From an uncultured Poribacteria bacterium (GTDB taxonomy: Bacteria > Poribacteria > WGA-4E > WGA-3G): a DNA stretch of 64,000 nt. Below, one piece after another: positions 16,944 to 24,615 of the stretch. Made by a program: the position numbers and the translations under genes. The first letter of the stretch is position 1. Each line of letters opens with the position of its first letter. The notes beneath the pieces were generated by a model. It saw only the letters and a program-made list of their open reading frames with translations, was not told the DNA's origin and did no database searches. The DNA lies in assembly GCA_951813545.1 (NCBI GenBank), contig OX638352.1:434001-498000 (forward strand), given 5' to 3'.

Positions 16944-17813
16944 TTAGTAGTCCTCAGCAGATGGAAATGGCTTCGGTTTCTGAGGATTTTCGATTTCCAT
17001 CTCAACGGTTTCCGGAGGGAATTGTGTACAGACCCCACCCTCCTTCATCACCCATCGGAAGTTATGCCAAAAACGTTTACTTGTCTTGACAATGTCTGGA
17101 TTTGTATAGACCCCGGCGACAGCAATACGACTCTTTTCGCTCTGGTTCGGCGGACTGTAGTGCCACACACTACTGTGCCAGATGACGACATCTCCGGTAT
17201 CTAACTCAATATGATGAACGCCGTGCTTTTCGATCATCTCCTGAACGGCTTCGCGTGGTAGTTCGCCATGTATGCTATCGGGATACAAGACGTGTTCAAC
17301 GATCTCTGTTTTGTGGCTACCGGGGATGAACTGCATACACCCATTTTCCCGGGTTGCGGGTTCAAGGGGTATCCAGAAGTTGAAAGGCTCCGTTTCACCG
17401 TCGCGCCAAAGCCCATTGTCTTGGTGCCAAGGCGTCGCGCTACCGGTGAGCGACGGTTTGAGGAAGCAGCTATTGAACTTCATAATGATGTCGTCACCGA
17501 GAAAGTAGCGTGCGATGTTAAGCACTGCCGGTGCAGCATGCACGTTGTGCCATATCAGCGGCGATTGGACACAGAAGTTACTGAGTTTACGATAGCGTGC
17601 GATACGTCCTTGTGGTGAGTCCTCCATCGGATCCATCGGATCGATATCGACGAAATCCCCCGGATCAGGTAGCATAATGTGGTTGCGGATTACGCCGCGG
17701 AGTTGCGCTGCCACATCCTTTGAGATAATATTGCGAAGGATAAAGTAGCCTTCGATCTCATATTGTGCTTTCTGTTTAGGAGTCGGTTGCCATCGCGTCA
17801 TTGGAATCTTCAT
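16944..17813 (-). CDS. Phytanoyl-CoA dioxygenase (PhyH)-family Fe(II)/2-oxoglutarate oxygenase
   Basis: A 289-residue non-haem iron oxygenase. The iron triad is visible: H130-Q-D132 (TPWHQDNGLW) and the distal His in WHYSPPNQSEKSR (about H218), with Arg229 for 2-oxoglutarate. ENGCMQFIPGSHKTE is the usual PhyH core. The substrate cannot be read from sequence; many bacterial members hydroxylate small molecules other than phytanoyl-CoA. First gene of the compact operon with sulfatase, selenocysteine redoxin, sugar isomerase and SGNH hydrolase. The sulfatase ATG follows 3 nt after its stop. One of three PhyH paralogues in the window. Confidence 0.9.
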   Translation of the reverse strand: MKIPMTRWQPTPKQKAQYEIEGYFILRNIISKDVAAQLRGVIRNHIMLPDPGDFVDIDPMDPMEDSPQGRIARYRKLSNFCVQSPLIWHNVHAAPAVLNIARYFLGDDIIMKFNSCFLKPSLTGSATPWHQDNGLWRDGETEPFNFWIPLEPATRENGCMQFIPGSHKTEIVEHVLYPDSIHGELPREAVQEMIEKHGVHHIELDTGDVVIWHSSVWHYSPPNQSEKSRIAVAGVYTNPDIVKTSKRFWHNFRWVMKEGGVCTQFPPETVEMEIENPQKPKPFPSAEDY

Positions 17814-17859
17814 TTTTCGGTTGTAAGGGACGGACGTGTTCCAGATACCCGCCTATAAG

Positions 17860-18450
17860 TTACGCAAAAATGTCTTGAACCAGACATTGGAAACCTTCAA
17901 CAATATCACCACCATCAAGCGCGTCAGTTCCACGTAGAACGGTAAAATCTTCATTGGAGCGATAGACCTCTACTGTCTCTCGCCGCGGGTTGATGACCCA
18001 TACCATCCTACAACCCGCAGTTAACCATTCCTCCACCTTCTCGGCAACTTCAGCATAAGTATCACCAGGGGAAATGACTTCAACAGCCAAATCGGGTGCC
18101 CCCTCCCAATAACCCTTGACAATACCTTGCTGTTCAATTGATGCCTGACAAACAAAGGCGGCATCTGGTGCGCGCACCGTATCTGGGTTTTGAGCAATCT
18201 TAAAACCTGTTTCAGCACCACAAACATACCCTAATTTATGCGTTTTAACGTATATGTTAAGTTTGCTCCCAATTTCAGCGGCGCAGATCCCATGCTCAAA
18301 TCCGGCAGGTGGCATTTTTTGGAGTACTCCTTTCACGAGTTCATATCGAGTGCCATCATTAGGCTGCTTAGCCAAGTCATCAGCCGTTAAAAGGTTGTGC
18401 TGCGCAGCTGGCGATGTGGATGTCGATTGATTTAGTTCCATGTCTGCCAT
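17860..18450 (-). CDS. Uma2-family (DUF820) PD-(D/E)XK endonuclease-like protein
   Basis: A 196-residue Uma2 protein. The opening LTADDLAKQPNDGTRYELVKG is the family N-terminus. The nuclease core shows VRAPDAAFVCQ, then DLAVEVISPGDTYAEVAEKVEEWLTAGCRMVWVINP, with the Asp, Glu-x-(I/V)-Ser-Pro and Lys expected of the fold. Members are frequent in cyanobacteria and Poribacteria; their biological role is unclear. Start ATG at 18450 has GAGGAGGACACC ahead of it. It differs from the two other Uma2 genes in the window (23967, 27760), which are closer to each other. Confidence 0.88.
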   Translation of the reverse strand: MADMELNQSTSTSPAAQHNLLTADDLAKQPNDGTRYELVKGVLQKMPPAGFEHGICAAEIGSKLNIYVKTHKLGYVCGAETGFKIAQNPDTVRAPDAAFVCQASIEQQGIVKGYWEGAPDLAVEVISPGDTYAEVAEKVEEWLTAGCRMVWVINPRRETVEVYRSNEDFTVLRGTDALDGGDIVEGFQCLVQDIFA

Positions 18451-18523
18451 GGTGTCCTCCTCAATAGAATGTTCAAGAATTTGCGCCTATACGACAACAC
18501 TTGCGGGCAGATATTCAAGTAAC

Positions 18524-19267
18524 TCAGCGATTTTTCAGTTGTCCCCAAGTAGTTGTAAGCAACCCGTTCGGGGAAACCGGCAGAACCGCCTCCACACCTT
18601 TCATCAACTCCTCGATTTCTGCCTCCGTGATGCCGCGGTTAAAGAAGATAACTTCGTCCAATCTACCGATGAACTTCTCACCACCAAAGGTACCGAAGAG
18701 GAGTTCACCCGCCTGATCTACATCACCACCCTGTTTGACAGCAGATTCAAGCGTGCCATCCACATAAAGTTTCATCTCACTGCCATCGTAGAGACCAACG
18801 ATGTGATACCATTTTTCGGGTTCAACAACGGTTTTTCCCCAGACACCGCCGGTAAATCCGCCACCTGACCAGATACCGAAGACATAACCGCCTGGTACCC
18901 TTTCACCTCCGGACTGAACTTCCAATAAATAAGAACCGTTCCTCCGAATAGCGGTATCGGAAACGCCTTTATTCATATAGACCCAAGTTGCGATGCTCAT
19001 CTGGTCTGCGAAATTGAGGCTATCAGATGCCTCAACAGTTACAACATGCGGTGGTTCAAATTCCAAGGCACCACCGAACTTGCCCTCTGCCCACTTTGCT
19101 CCGGTAATCGCGCCATCGTTCTTATTGCCCGACGTATCTGCTGCAACCCCACCTTTACCCTCGTCAAAAAGCCAGATACCAACAGCGTCATCCAGCAACT
19201 CCGCTGAAAGCGGATGCGCTGCTATACACAAGCCACCGATGATAACAAACCAAAATATCTTTTTCAT
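18524..19267 (-). CDS. Secreted LamG-domain protein with TTTWGQLK tail
   Basis: A 247-residue exported protein: signal peptide (FVIIGGLCIAAHPLSA), LamG domain from VGIWLFDEGKGGVAADTS through LEFEPPHVVTVEA, MSIATWVYMNKG, WYHIVGLYDGSEMKLYVDG and GRLDEVIFFNRGITEAEIEELM. The linker VLPVSPNG leads to LLTTTWGQLKNR, the cleanest example of the shared tail. RBS AAGGGGGAAGGAAAC precedes the ATG. It is monocistronic between a Uma2 gene and the divergent UvrC-like gene. Confidence 0.9.
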   Translation of the reverse strand: MKKIFWFVIIGGLCIAAHPLSAELLDDAVGIWLFDEGKGGVAADTSGNKNDGAITGAKWAEGKFGGALEFEPPHVVTVEASDSLNFADQMSIATWVYMNKGVSDTAIRRNGSYLLEVQSGGERVPGGYVFGIWSGGGFTGGVWGKTVVEPEKWYHIVGLYDGSEMKLYVDGTLESAVKQGGDVDQAGELLFGTFGGEKFIGRLDEVIFFNRGITEAEIEELMKGVEAVLPVSPNGLLTTTWGQLKNR

Positions 19268-19405
19268 GTTTCCTTCCCCCTTGATAAGATACGAGTTTAG
19301 CAGAAAGGGAAAAATGTGTCAAGGAGCCAGATGTATCTTTTCATTGAACCATTTTTAGGAAATATGATAAATTGTAACAAACAACATTACGATGTGAATT
19401 GATCA

Positions 19406-20149
19406 ATGCTAACGCAAGAAATGGTAGCCGATGTGCCCTTGGATCCAGGTGTCTACTTTTTTCGGGGGGCTTCGGGGAAGATCCTTTATATCGGTAAAGC
19501 AAAATGCCTGCGGAAGCGAGTACGCTCCTATCTCCATAAGGTCAAAAGACGCCCAAACAAAATCAAAAGGCTTATCCGGTGGACGACAGACGTGCGATAT
19601 CAGGTGTGTCGTTCAGAACAGGAGGCACTGTTCTTAGAATCGCGCCTGATTCAAGAGCATCAACCCTCCTATAACACCGCCATGAAGTACGGACGGTCAT
19701 CTTGGTATATTCGGATAGATGTCGGAGAGGCGTTTCCGCGACTTGAACGGGTCTCCGAAACACAACCAGAAGATGGTGCGAGATATTTCGGTCCGTTATC
19801 GAGTCGGAGATGGACAGATGAGGCGATTGACGTTTTACAGCGGATCTTTCCGGTTCGCACGTGCGAAGGTGAGATTACACCAATTCCTGGGTTCCGTGCC
19901 TGTTTTCAGTATGACTTAAAACGGTGTGATGCCCCCTGTGCAGCACTCATTACGCGTGAACGCTATGGAGAGATGATTACAGACATCGTCGATTTGTTGG
20001 ATGGAGCGTACGAAAAAGTACAGGCGCGCTTGGTTTCCAAACGGGATAGTGCGTCGGAGGCTCTGCAATTTGAGCGCGCTGCTGCGTTGCACAAGCAGCT
20101 CCAACGGATTCAAAAGGTCTTTACGTTCTTAGATGTACATCGGAGGTGA
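19406..20149 (+). CDS. UvrC N-terminal-half homologue (GIY-YIG nuclease plus UVR motif)
   Basis: A 247-residue protein matching only the first third of UvrC (about 600 residues). The GIY-YIG domain shows PGVYFFRGASGKILYIGKAK (14-33), the conserved Arg (LRKRVRSYL) and the Glu region EALFLESRLIQEHQPSYN (73-90). Next comes the linker with ARYFGPLSSRRWTDEAIDVL, then CFQYDLKRCDAPC, whose Cys spacing recalls the Fe-S-type segment of UvrC. It ends with a UVR motif (ALQFERAAALHKQLQRIQK). The RNase H-like and HhH parts are absent, so it could make only the 3' incision, like Cho. Whether a full uvrC exists elsewhere is unknown. A small zinc-ribbon gene follows immediately. Confidence 0.85.
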   Translation: MLTQEMVADVPLDPGVYFFRGASGKILYIGKAKCLRKRVRSYLHKVKRRPNKIKRLIRWTTDVRYQVCRSEQEALFLESRLIQEHQPSYNTAMKYGRSSWYIRIDVGEAFPRLERVSETQPEDGARYFGPLSSRRWTDEAIDVLQRIFPVRTCEGEITPIPGFRACFQYDLKRCDAPCAALITRERYGEMITDIVDLLDGAYEKVQARLVSKRDSASEALQFERAAALHKQLQRIQKVFTFLDVHRR

Positions 20150-20156
20150 AGTAGCA

Positions 20157-20483
20157 GTGAGAGAAAAAACACAAAAAGAGATCCTTGGTGGGTTCAATGG
20201 AAAAGCACGATGCAGTTGTGGACGACTCCGTTATCCGCGTTATCCGGTGTGTCCTAAATGCCACTATGAGGGACCACAGACACCTACATCTCCGAAAAAA
20301 GTATCACGTGAGGAATTGCTCAAAATGCAGACCCCTAAACGGATGCCGCTCTCGGACCGGCAGGAACGAATTCAATTCTTGGAAAAGCGGTATGGACAGA
20401 AATTGCGAGGGCAGGATATTCGTTTTATGAAAAATTCGCAGCTCTACGCGCTATCGGAGCAGGCAGGCTATCGTCGACGGTAA
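20157..20483 (+). CDS. Small zinc-ribbon protein of unknown function
   Basis: Not recognised. GTG at 20157 is chosen as the start because GGAGG sits 10 nt upstream, which gives 108 residues starting MREKTQKEILGGF; an ATG at 20133 would overlap the UvrC-like gene and give 116 residues. A CxC...CxxC zinc-ribbon-like knuckle (CSCGRLRYPRYPVCPKC) is followed by a basic, helical C-terminus ending QAGYRRR. It starts 8 nt after the UvrC-like stop, so the two are almost certainly co-translated. A DNA-repair accessory role is inference from position only. Confidence 0.7.
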   Translation: MREKTQKEILGGFNGKARCSCGRLRYPRYPVCPKCHYEGPQTPTSPKKVSREELLKMQTPKRMPLSDRQERIQFLEKRYGQKLRGQDIRFMKNSQLYALSEQAGYRRR

Positions 20484-20540
20484 CTTTTTGGAGGTTTAGT
20501 GCGTAATTTGGAAGGGGTTTGTATCAACTTGAAAAAAATA

Positions 20541-20569
20541 TTGACGAAAAAATTAATACGTGTTAGAAT
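20541..20569 (+). promoter_or_regulatory. Sigma70-type promoter of the first selenocysteine HMA gene
   Basis: TTGACG (20541-20546), 17-nt spacer, TAGAAT (20564-20569), about 30 nt before the ATG at 20600. Confidence 0.7.
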
Positions 20570-20599
20570 GGTAAACAACTAATTCAAGGAGGTTAACCC

Positions 20600-20896
20600 A
20601 TGCGTATCGCAAGATTATCGCTGATTTTTCTTGTTGTCTTTGTATTCATGCTCGGCTGTGGACTTTTCGGTGAAAAGATCCAAGAGGTAACGTTCGATGT
20701 CACGGGCATGACGTGAAGCAATTGTACCAGCAAAGTGCAGGAAGCACTCAAGAACACTCCCGGTGTTACTGAAGTGGTAAGCGTCTCTGATGAGAGCAAT
20801 ACAGCTGTTGTAAAGATCGAGAAGAGTAAAGTTTCAGCTGACAAAGTCGCCGAGGTCATTACAGACACAGGTTTCAGTGCCAAAGTCGCTGAATAA
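20600..20896 (+). CDS. Selenocysteine-containing HMA-domain lipoprotein 1 (UGA at 20714-20716 read as Sec)
   Basis: A 98-residue protein when TGA is read as Sec. RBS AAGGAGG precedes ATG 20600. Signal peptide with lipobox-like FMLGC (Cys20), then a complete heavy-metal-associated fold: IQEVTFDVTGMT-U39-SNC42-TSKVQEALKNTPGVTEVV, SNTAVVKIEK and the closing DTGFSAKVAE. In MerP/CopZ-type domains the motif is GMTCxxC, so UGA replaces exactly the first metal-binding Cys. A hairpin AGTGC-AGGAA-GCACT (20734-20748) follows, loop starting 23 nt after the UGA, as in bacterial SECIS. A paralogue 300 bp downstream has the same UGA and hairpin. Own promoter and terminator. Probably a periplasmic membrane-anchored metal (or selenol redox) protein. 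Confidence 0.87.
20734..20748 (+). promoter_or_regulatory. SECIS-like hairpin of HMA gene 1
   Basis: AGTGC/GCACT stem of 5 bp with loop AGGAA, 17 nt after the UGA. The same hairpin occurs in the paralogue with a G-U in place of the A-U closing pair, and codons across it are almost free of silent changes. Confidence 0.65.
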
Positions 20897-20913
20897 AGCT
20901 TAATCGCTTAACC

Positions 20914-20940
20914 GGAAGGGTGGGCTTTACCCACCTTTCC
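20914..20940 (+). terminator. Terminator-like hairpin after HMA gene 1
   Basis: GGAAGGGTGGG and CCCACCTTTCC form an 11-bp stem (one G-U) with loop CTTTA. The downstream tail TGTTCTG is only partly U-rich. Confidence 0.65.
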
Positions 20941-21018
20941 TGTTCTGAATAGGTTACAAATTACTACGGTTTTGTAGCCTTAATCCAATAAAGTTCTAAT
21001 TATTATTATGAAGTCATA

Positions 21019-21047
21019 TTGAGTAAAACATAAGGATGTAGTAAAAT
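21019..21047 (+). promoter_or_regulatory. Sigma70-type promoter of the second selenocysteine HMA gene
   Basis: TTGAGT (21019-21024), 17-nt spacer, TAAAAT (21042-21047). The leader to the ATG at 21198 is about 145 nt and contains a small GAGCG/CGCTC hairpin near 21157; nothing else is seen in this 301-bp gap. Confidence 0.6.
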
Positions 21048-21197
21048 AGGGAAAAGAAGGTGATGATTTATGTCTCATTCTTTCCCCTTCAGACACCTAT
21101 TTACCTTGAGTTCTTAACTCTTACTCGCTATGAGTTCTATAGATAAAGCTGAAAAGGAGCGACAAGAAATCGCTCTACAAATAAGAGGAATAAACTC

Positions 21198-21515
21198 ATG
21201 CGTCAGTTAAACACCGGAATGGTATTTGTTTGCCTCGCTGCACTTCTATTTGTGGTCGCGTGTGCAGACAACCAACAACAAACCGCTGAAGCAACCATTG
21301 AAGAAGTGGCACTGACTGTAACCGGAATGACGTGAGGCGATTGTACCAGCAAGGTGCAGGAAGCACTCAAAAAGGTTACGGGCGTTTCTGAGGTTGTCAG
21401 CGTTTCTATGGCTGATAATAAAGCGGTTGTGAAGGTTGAAAAGGGCAAGGTCGAAACGGACACGCTCGTGAAGGCTGTTGAAGGTGTCGGTTTTAGCGCG
21501 AAAGCAGCTGAATAA
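21198..21515 (+). CDS. Selenocysteine-containing HMA-domain lipoprotein 2 (UGA at 21333-21335 read as Sec)
   Basis: A 105-residue paralogue of the preceding gene. Signal peptide with good lipobox (LFVVAC, Cys22), a short Gln/Glu linker, then the HMA fold: VALTVTGMT-U46-GDC49-TSKVQEALKKVTGVSEVV, NKAVVKVEKG, GVGFSAKAAE. UGA again sits at the first Cys of GMTCxxC. A hairpin GGTGC-AGGAA-GCACT lies at 21353-21367, loop starting 23 nt after UGA. Twelve codons across the UGA-hairpin window differ silently only once (AAA/AAG) between the two genes, while codons after it differ silently often, which suggests RNA-level constraint. Own promoter and a strong terminator. The alternative, two independent identical nonsense mutations, is unlikely. 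Confidence 0.88.
21353..21367 (+). promoter_or_regulatory. SECIS-like hairpin of HMA gene 2
   Basis: GGTGC/GCACT stem (one G-U) with loop AGGAA, 17 nt after the UGA at 21333-21335. Confidence 0.65.
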
Positions 21516-21527
21516 ACCTTAGTCAGT

Positions 21528-21558
21528 AAGGCGAGATTGACTCGCCTTTTATTTTATC
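21528..21558 (+). terminator. Intrinsic terminator after HMA gene 2
   Basis: AAGGCGAG (21528-21535), loop ATTGA, CTCGCCTT (21541-21548), followed by TTATTTTATC. A classic stem plus U-tract 13 nt after the stop codon. Confidence 0.85.
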
Positions 21559-21810
21559 AGAAGAACCAAATATGTATGTTAGTGCGAGGCTTCCATGCCT
21601 CGCACTTTGCTATTATAACGCAAGTTGCCACCTATTATAGACATAGCACTCCTACGGAGTGCACTCGCGTAAATACGCCATTTTCTATAGACATATCACC
21701 CCTCCCCCTTCCCAGTAACGGGTGGGGACCCCGGGGTGGGGAAAGAGACGAAAACGCTTTCTGAAATGTGCGAAACCTGTTAGTAGCAACTTGGGTTATT
21801 ATAACCTAAT

Positions 21811-21924
21811 TAGGGCTTACGCAAAATTGAACCGAAATGCCTATCTTCGGACAGTACAAACACTTACCATTATAGGACCGGTGCGGTTGCAAACCGCACC
21901 TACTGAGGAAGTGCGTAAGTCCTA
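21811..21924. repeat. MITE-like element, AGGACTTACGCA family, second complete copy
   Basis: Ends TAGGGCTTACGCA (21811-21823) and TGCGTAAGTCCTA (21912-21924) are inverted repeats with one mismatch. An inner hairpin GGTGCGGTT/AACCGCACC spans 21880-21900. Length is 114 bp versus 90 bp for the copy at 4989-5078. Confidence 0.8.
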
Positions 21925-21936
21925 CTAATATCTAAT

Positions 21937-22797
21937 CTACTGTCCCTTGGCGTAAAGCGGGTTGTCAAGCAGAGATTGCACTTCGTAGATTGAGCCTTTC
22001 AACTCTGCGTAAGGTTCTGGCATGCGCACTGGAGCAGCCACCATACGTGGCTGATTCGTCGGTTCCCCACGAATGATTAAGTCGTTGAAGGTGTCCCAAT
22101 CGGGGATACCCTTCAGGGGCCACGCATCTACCGCACAATACTGGAAGAGAAGTAAGCGACGCGATTTGTCAGAAGTATTCGGGGCAGAGCCGTGTAACGC
22201 CCGGACATGATGGATTGTGATCCCGCCAGCCTTCAATTCAACAGGCACAGCACCTTCTGGTGCGAAATCGGGATCCGTCACTGCGCCGATAAAAGCACCA
22301 TCTTGGTGATGATCTAAGGTTGGTCCCTTATGGGAGCCAGGAATTATCATCAACGCGCCGTTCTCTACAGTCATATCGTCAATTACAATACCGACTGCGA
22401 GCAGATCGTCATTGGTATGCGGGTAAAACGCCCAATCTTGATGCCATTCAACTGGGCTTCCAAACTCTGGATACTTCATGTTCAACTTATGCCCATTATA
22501 CCGAACGCCGGATCCGATAAGTTGTTCCACAATATCCAGAACTTTGGGGTGCCGTAAGGTTTGGTCGTAGACGGTATGGTAGAGTGCCGGACTTTTGATA
22601 CGCCGCACGCGTGGGTTCGCGGCGGTATGTCCGGGTTCCAAGTCAAAGATGTCGGTATGTTCGGTAACCTCTCTCGACTTCTCAACGAATTCATCGGTGA
22701 CGCGTTGGAGGTCGGCGACCTCTTCTGCTGATAGCACTGCCTCAACACCGATATAACCGTTTTCGTCGTAAAAATCACACTGTTCTTGGGTGAGCAT
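21937..22797 (-). CDS. PhyH-family Fe(II)/2-oxoglutarate oxygenase
   Basis: A 286-residue oxygenase. Iron ligands: H119-Q-D121 (VEWHQDWAFYPHTND) and distal H202 in LHGSAPNTSDKSRR, with the following Arg for 2-oxoglutarate. NGALMIIPGSHKGP is the conserved core. It has no signal peptide. The N-terminus (QCDFYDENGYIGVEAVLS) is typical of PhyH proteins. Monocistronic on the minus strand downstream of the glycosyltransferase gene. Substrate unknown. It is distinct from the paralogues at 16944 and 47050. Confidence 0.9.
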   Translation of the reverse strand: MLTQEQCDFYDENGYIGVEAVLSAEEVADLQRVTDEFVEKSREVTEHTDIFDLEPGHTAANPRVRRIKSPALYHTVYDQTLRHPKVLDIVEQLIGSGVRYNGHKLNMKYPEFGSPVEWHQDWAFYPHTNDDLLAVGIVIDDMTVENGALMIIPGSHKGPTLDHHQDGAFIGAVTDPDFAPEGAVPVELKAGGITIHHVRALHGSAPNTSDKSRRLLLFQYCAVDAWPLKGIPDWDTFNDLIIRGEPTNQPRMVAAPVRMPEPYAELKGSIYEVQSLLDNPLYAKGQ

Positions 22798-22859
22798 TGT
22801 TCCGTTACACTCCTCTTAGCGAAATGATGCTGCTATTATAGGTCAATCTGTGAAAAATT

Positions 22860-23966
22860 TCAACTCTTGATTAACAATCTCTCATAAATGTCCTGTACTT
22901 TTTGGACATGTGCTTCAATGCCGAAGGCTTCCTCAGCATGTTTTCTTGCCGCTTGCCCTATACGCATGCTTTGGATTGGATCTTTGACGAGCTCAATAAT
23001 CTTGTCTACGATTTTTTCCATTGGGTCTAATGGGACAACATACCCCGTTACGCCATGAACAATCATGTCAGCGGTACTACCGACCGGGGTGCCAATAACA
23101 GGTTTGCCAGCTGCCATTGCCTCTGCGATGACGCTTCCCGCTGAAAGCGTTACGAGCAGATCGAGTTCCTGCATTGCCTTGGGCATATCGGTCCGGTGTC
23201 CGGTGAAGTGGACGATCTCTTGCAACTGATATTTGGCTACCAACTGACGGACTTCACGCTCGTAAATGCGATGTACAGGTGTATCTAATGCGGCACCGAT
23301 GACGCGAAACCGGACTTTTTTGCATTGTGCAGTGACCTTGGCGGCTATCTCAACGAACGCCTTTTGACATTTGAAGGGTTCAATTCTACCTACGATACCA
23401 ACGACATATTCCGCCGGGTGTGCGGGTCCATGAGTGGGTTGAAAGACCGACAAATCAACACAATTCAGTATGACCTCAATTTTGCGAGCATCAACGCCTG
23501 CTTGGATGAGTGGCGTTTTGCTCTGTTCCGAGATAGCGATAATACTATCCATCCGGTCAAACTTGTATTTTTGCACCTGCGTGGGTGTGAGAAGGTTCCG
23601 CGCGTGCGAAACAACAGGGATTTTCAACCGCTTTTTGAGGGACCACAGATAGGGATTAAACCACGAATCGGACGTGTGGATTAGGCACGCATTGTGGGTC
23701 TTGGCAAGTGCGAGTAATTTCCGAGTGGCACTGTGCCTCGTTATCAATGACTTCACCTTTCGCCACGGCGGAAGCACAAGAACCACTGTAGGAACATTGG
23801 CACGCCTCAAGTGTTCAACAAAAACACCATCATCAGGGCAAACAACGAGGGGGCAATAGCGCGCTCGGTCGATGTTTGCAACGAGATAAGCAAGTTGCTT
23901 TTCACCGCCGCCGATGCTCGAACCGCAATGACTGAGGTACAGTATTGGAACCATCTCTTTAAACAT
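22860..23966 (-). CDS. GT4-family glycosyltransferase
   Basis: A 368-residue GT-B glycosyltransferase. The N-terminal domain starts VPILYLSHCGSSIGGGEKQL with the Gly-rich donor-proximal loop. The C-terminal nucleotide-sugar domain starts YVVGIVGRIEPFKCQKAFVE and has the retaining-GT4 signature VIAEAMAAGKPVIGTPVGS with its E-x7-type acidic pair. It probably adds a sugar to a cell-surface glycan or lipid; donor and acceptor cannot be read. The ATG directly follows the stop of the upstream Uma2 gene (TGAATG), so translation is coupled. Confidence 0.9.
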   Translation of the reverse strand: MFKEMVPILYLSHCGSSIGGGEKQLAYLVANIDRARYCPLVVCPDDGVFVEHLRRANVPTVVLVLPPWRKVKSLITRHSATRKLLALAKTHNACLIHTSDSWFNPYLWSLKKRLKIPVVSHARNLLTPTQVQKYKFDRMDSIIAISEQSKTPLIQAGVDARKIEVILNCVDLSVFQPTHGPAHPAEYVVGIVGRIEPFKCQKAFVEIAAKVTAQCKKVRFRVIGAALDTPVHRIYEREVRQLVAKYQLQEIVHFTGHRTDMPKAMQELDLLVTLSAGSVIAEAMAAGKPVIGTPVGSTADMIVHGVTGYVVPLDPMEKIVDKIIELVKDPIQSMRIGQAARKHAEEAFGIEAHVQKVQDIYERLLIKS

Positions 23967-24542
23967 TCACGCGTCAAATCTGACACGTCTATAAATGGCA
24001 TGCAAGGGCAGTTCACAATGGATTGAAACAAGTGACAACACTTGTTCTAACGAGCGAAATTCACTCCATACCCACTGGGGCTCTCGGCGGAGATAGTGCT
24101 CAACACACACTCTATCCTGTGAAACAAGGAGGTATTCTTGCAAGGATGCAAGTTGCTTATAGCGCGCGAACTTCTCATTTCTGTCATACACTTCGGTGGA
24201 AGGAGAAAGCACCTCCACAACAACAGTCGGGTTGAGTAGTGTATCGAATTCGTCATCCTCAAAGCGTGGTTCATCACACACAACGGTAACATCTGGGTAA
24301 ATGTAAGATGGTGGCTGATGCGTTCTCACCCGCATATCGCTAGCATAAACCTCACACTCCCGATCTACTAATTTGTTGTTAAGGTTAGTCAAAATATTAC
24401 CAGTGATGAGGTTATGCTCACGACTTGCTCCAGGCATTGCGATCCTCTCTCCACTCAAGTATTCACTTTTAGTAGCTGCCTTGCGTTCCAAAATGAGGTA
24501 TTGTTCAGGTGTCAAGCGAGTCTGGACTGCGACAGATGACAT
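23967..24542 (-). CDS. Uma2-family (DUF820) endonuclease-like protein
   Basis: A 191-residue Uma2 protein with N-terminal RLTPEQYLILERKAATKSEY, the core YIYPDVTVVCDEPRFEDD, the Glu-containing VVVEVLSPSTEVYDRNEKF and YKQLASLQEYLLVSQD. Closely similar throughout to the paralogue at 27760-28338 (for example FDTLLNP, RVRT, IYRRV), pointing to duplication within the region. RBS GGAGG 7 nt before ATG. Translationally coupled to the glycosyltransferase gene. Role unknown. Confidence 0.88.
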   Translation of the reverse strand: MSSVAVQTRLTPEQYLILERKAATKSEYLSGERIAMPGASREHNLITGNILTNLNNKLVDRECEVYASDMRVRTHQPPSYIYPDVTVVCDEPRFEDDEFDTLLNPTVVVEVLSPSTEVYDRNEKFARYKQLASLQEYLLVSQDRVCVEHYLRREPQWVWSEFRSLEQVLSLVSIHCELPLHAIYRRVRFDA

Positions 24543-24615
24543 GATGACCTCCGTGATTTTGTCTTTGCGTTAAGCACGACTGAGAGCCGAAATTACCAGA
24601 AGAACACTGTAAACA

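Larger units (their letters stand above)
21516..21936. other. 421-bp intergenic region made mostly of repeats
   Basis: No gene seen. It contains the HMA2 terminator, a perfect 10-bp hairpin AGTGCGAGGC/GCCTCGCACT at 21581-21606, a G/C-rich stretch near 21700-21740, and the complete AGGRCTTACGCA element at 21811-21924. Confidence 0.7.
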
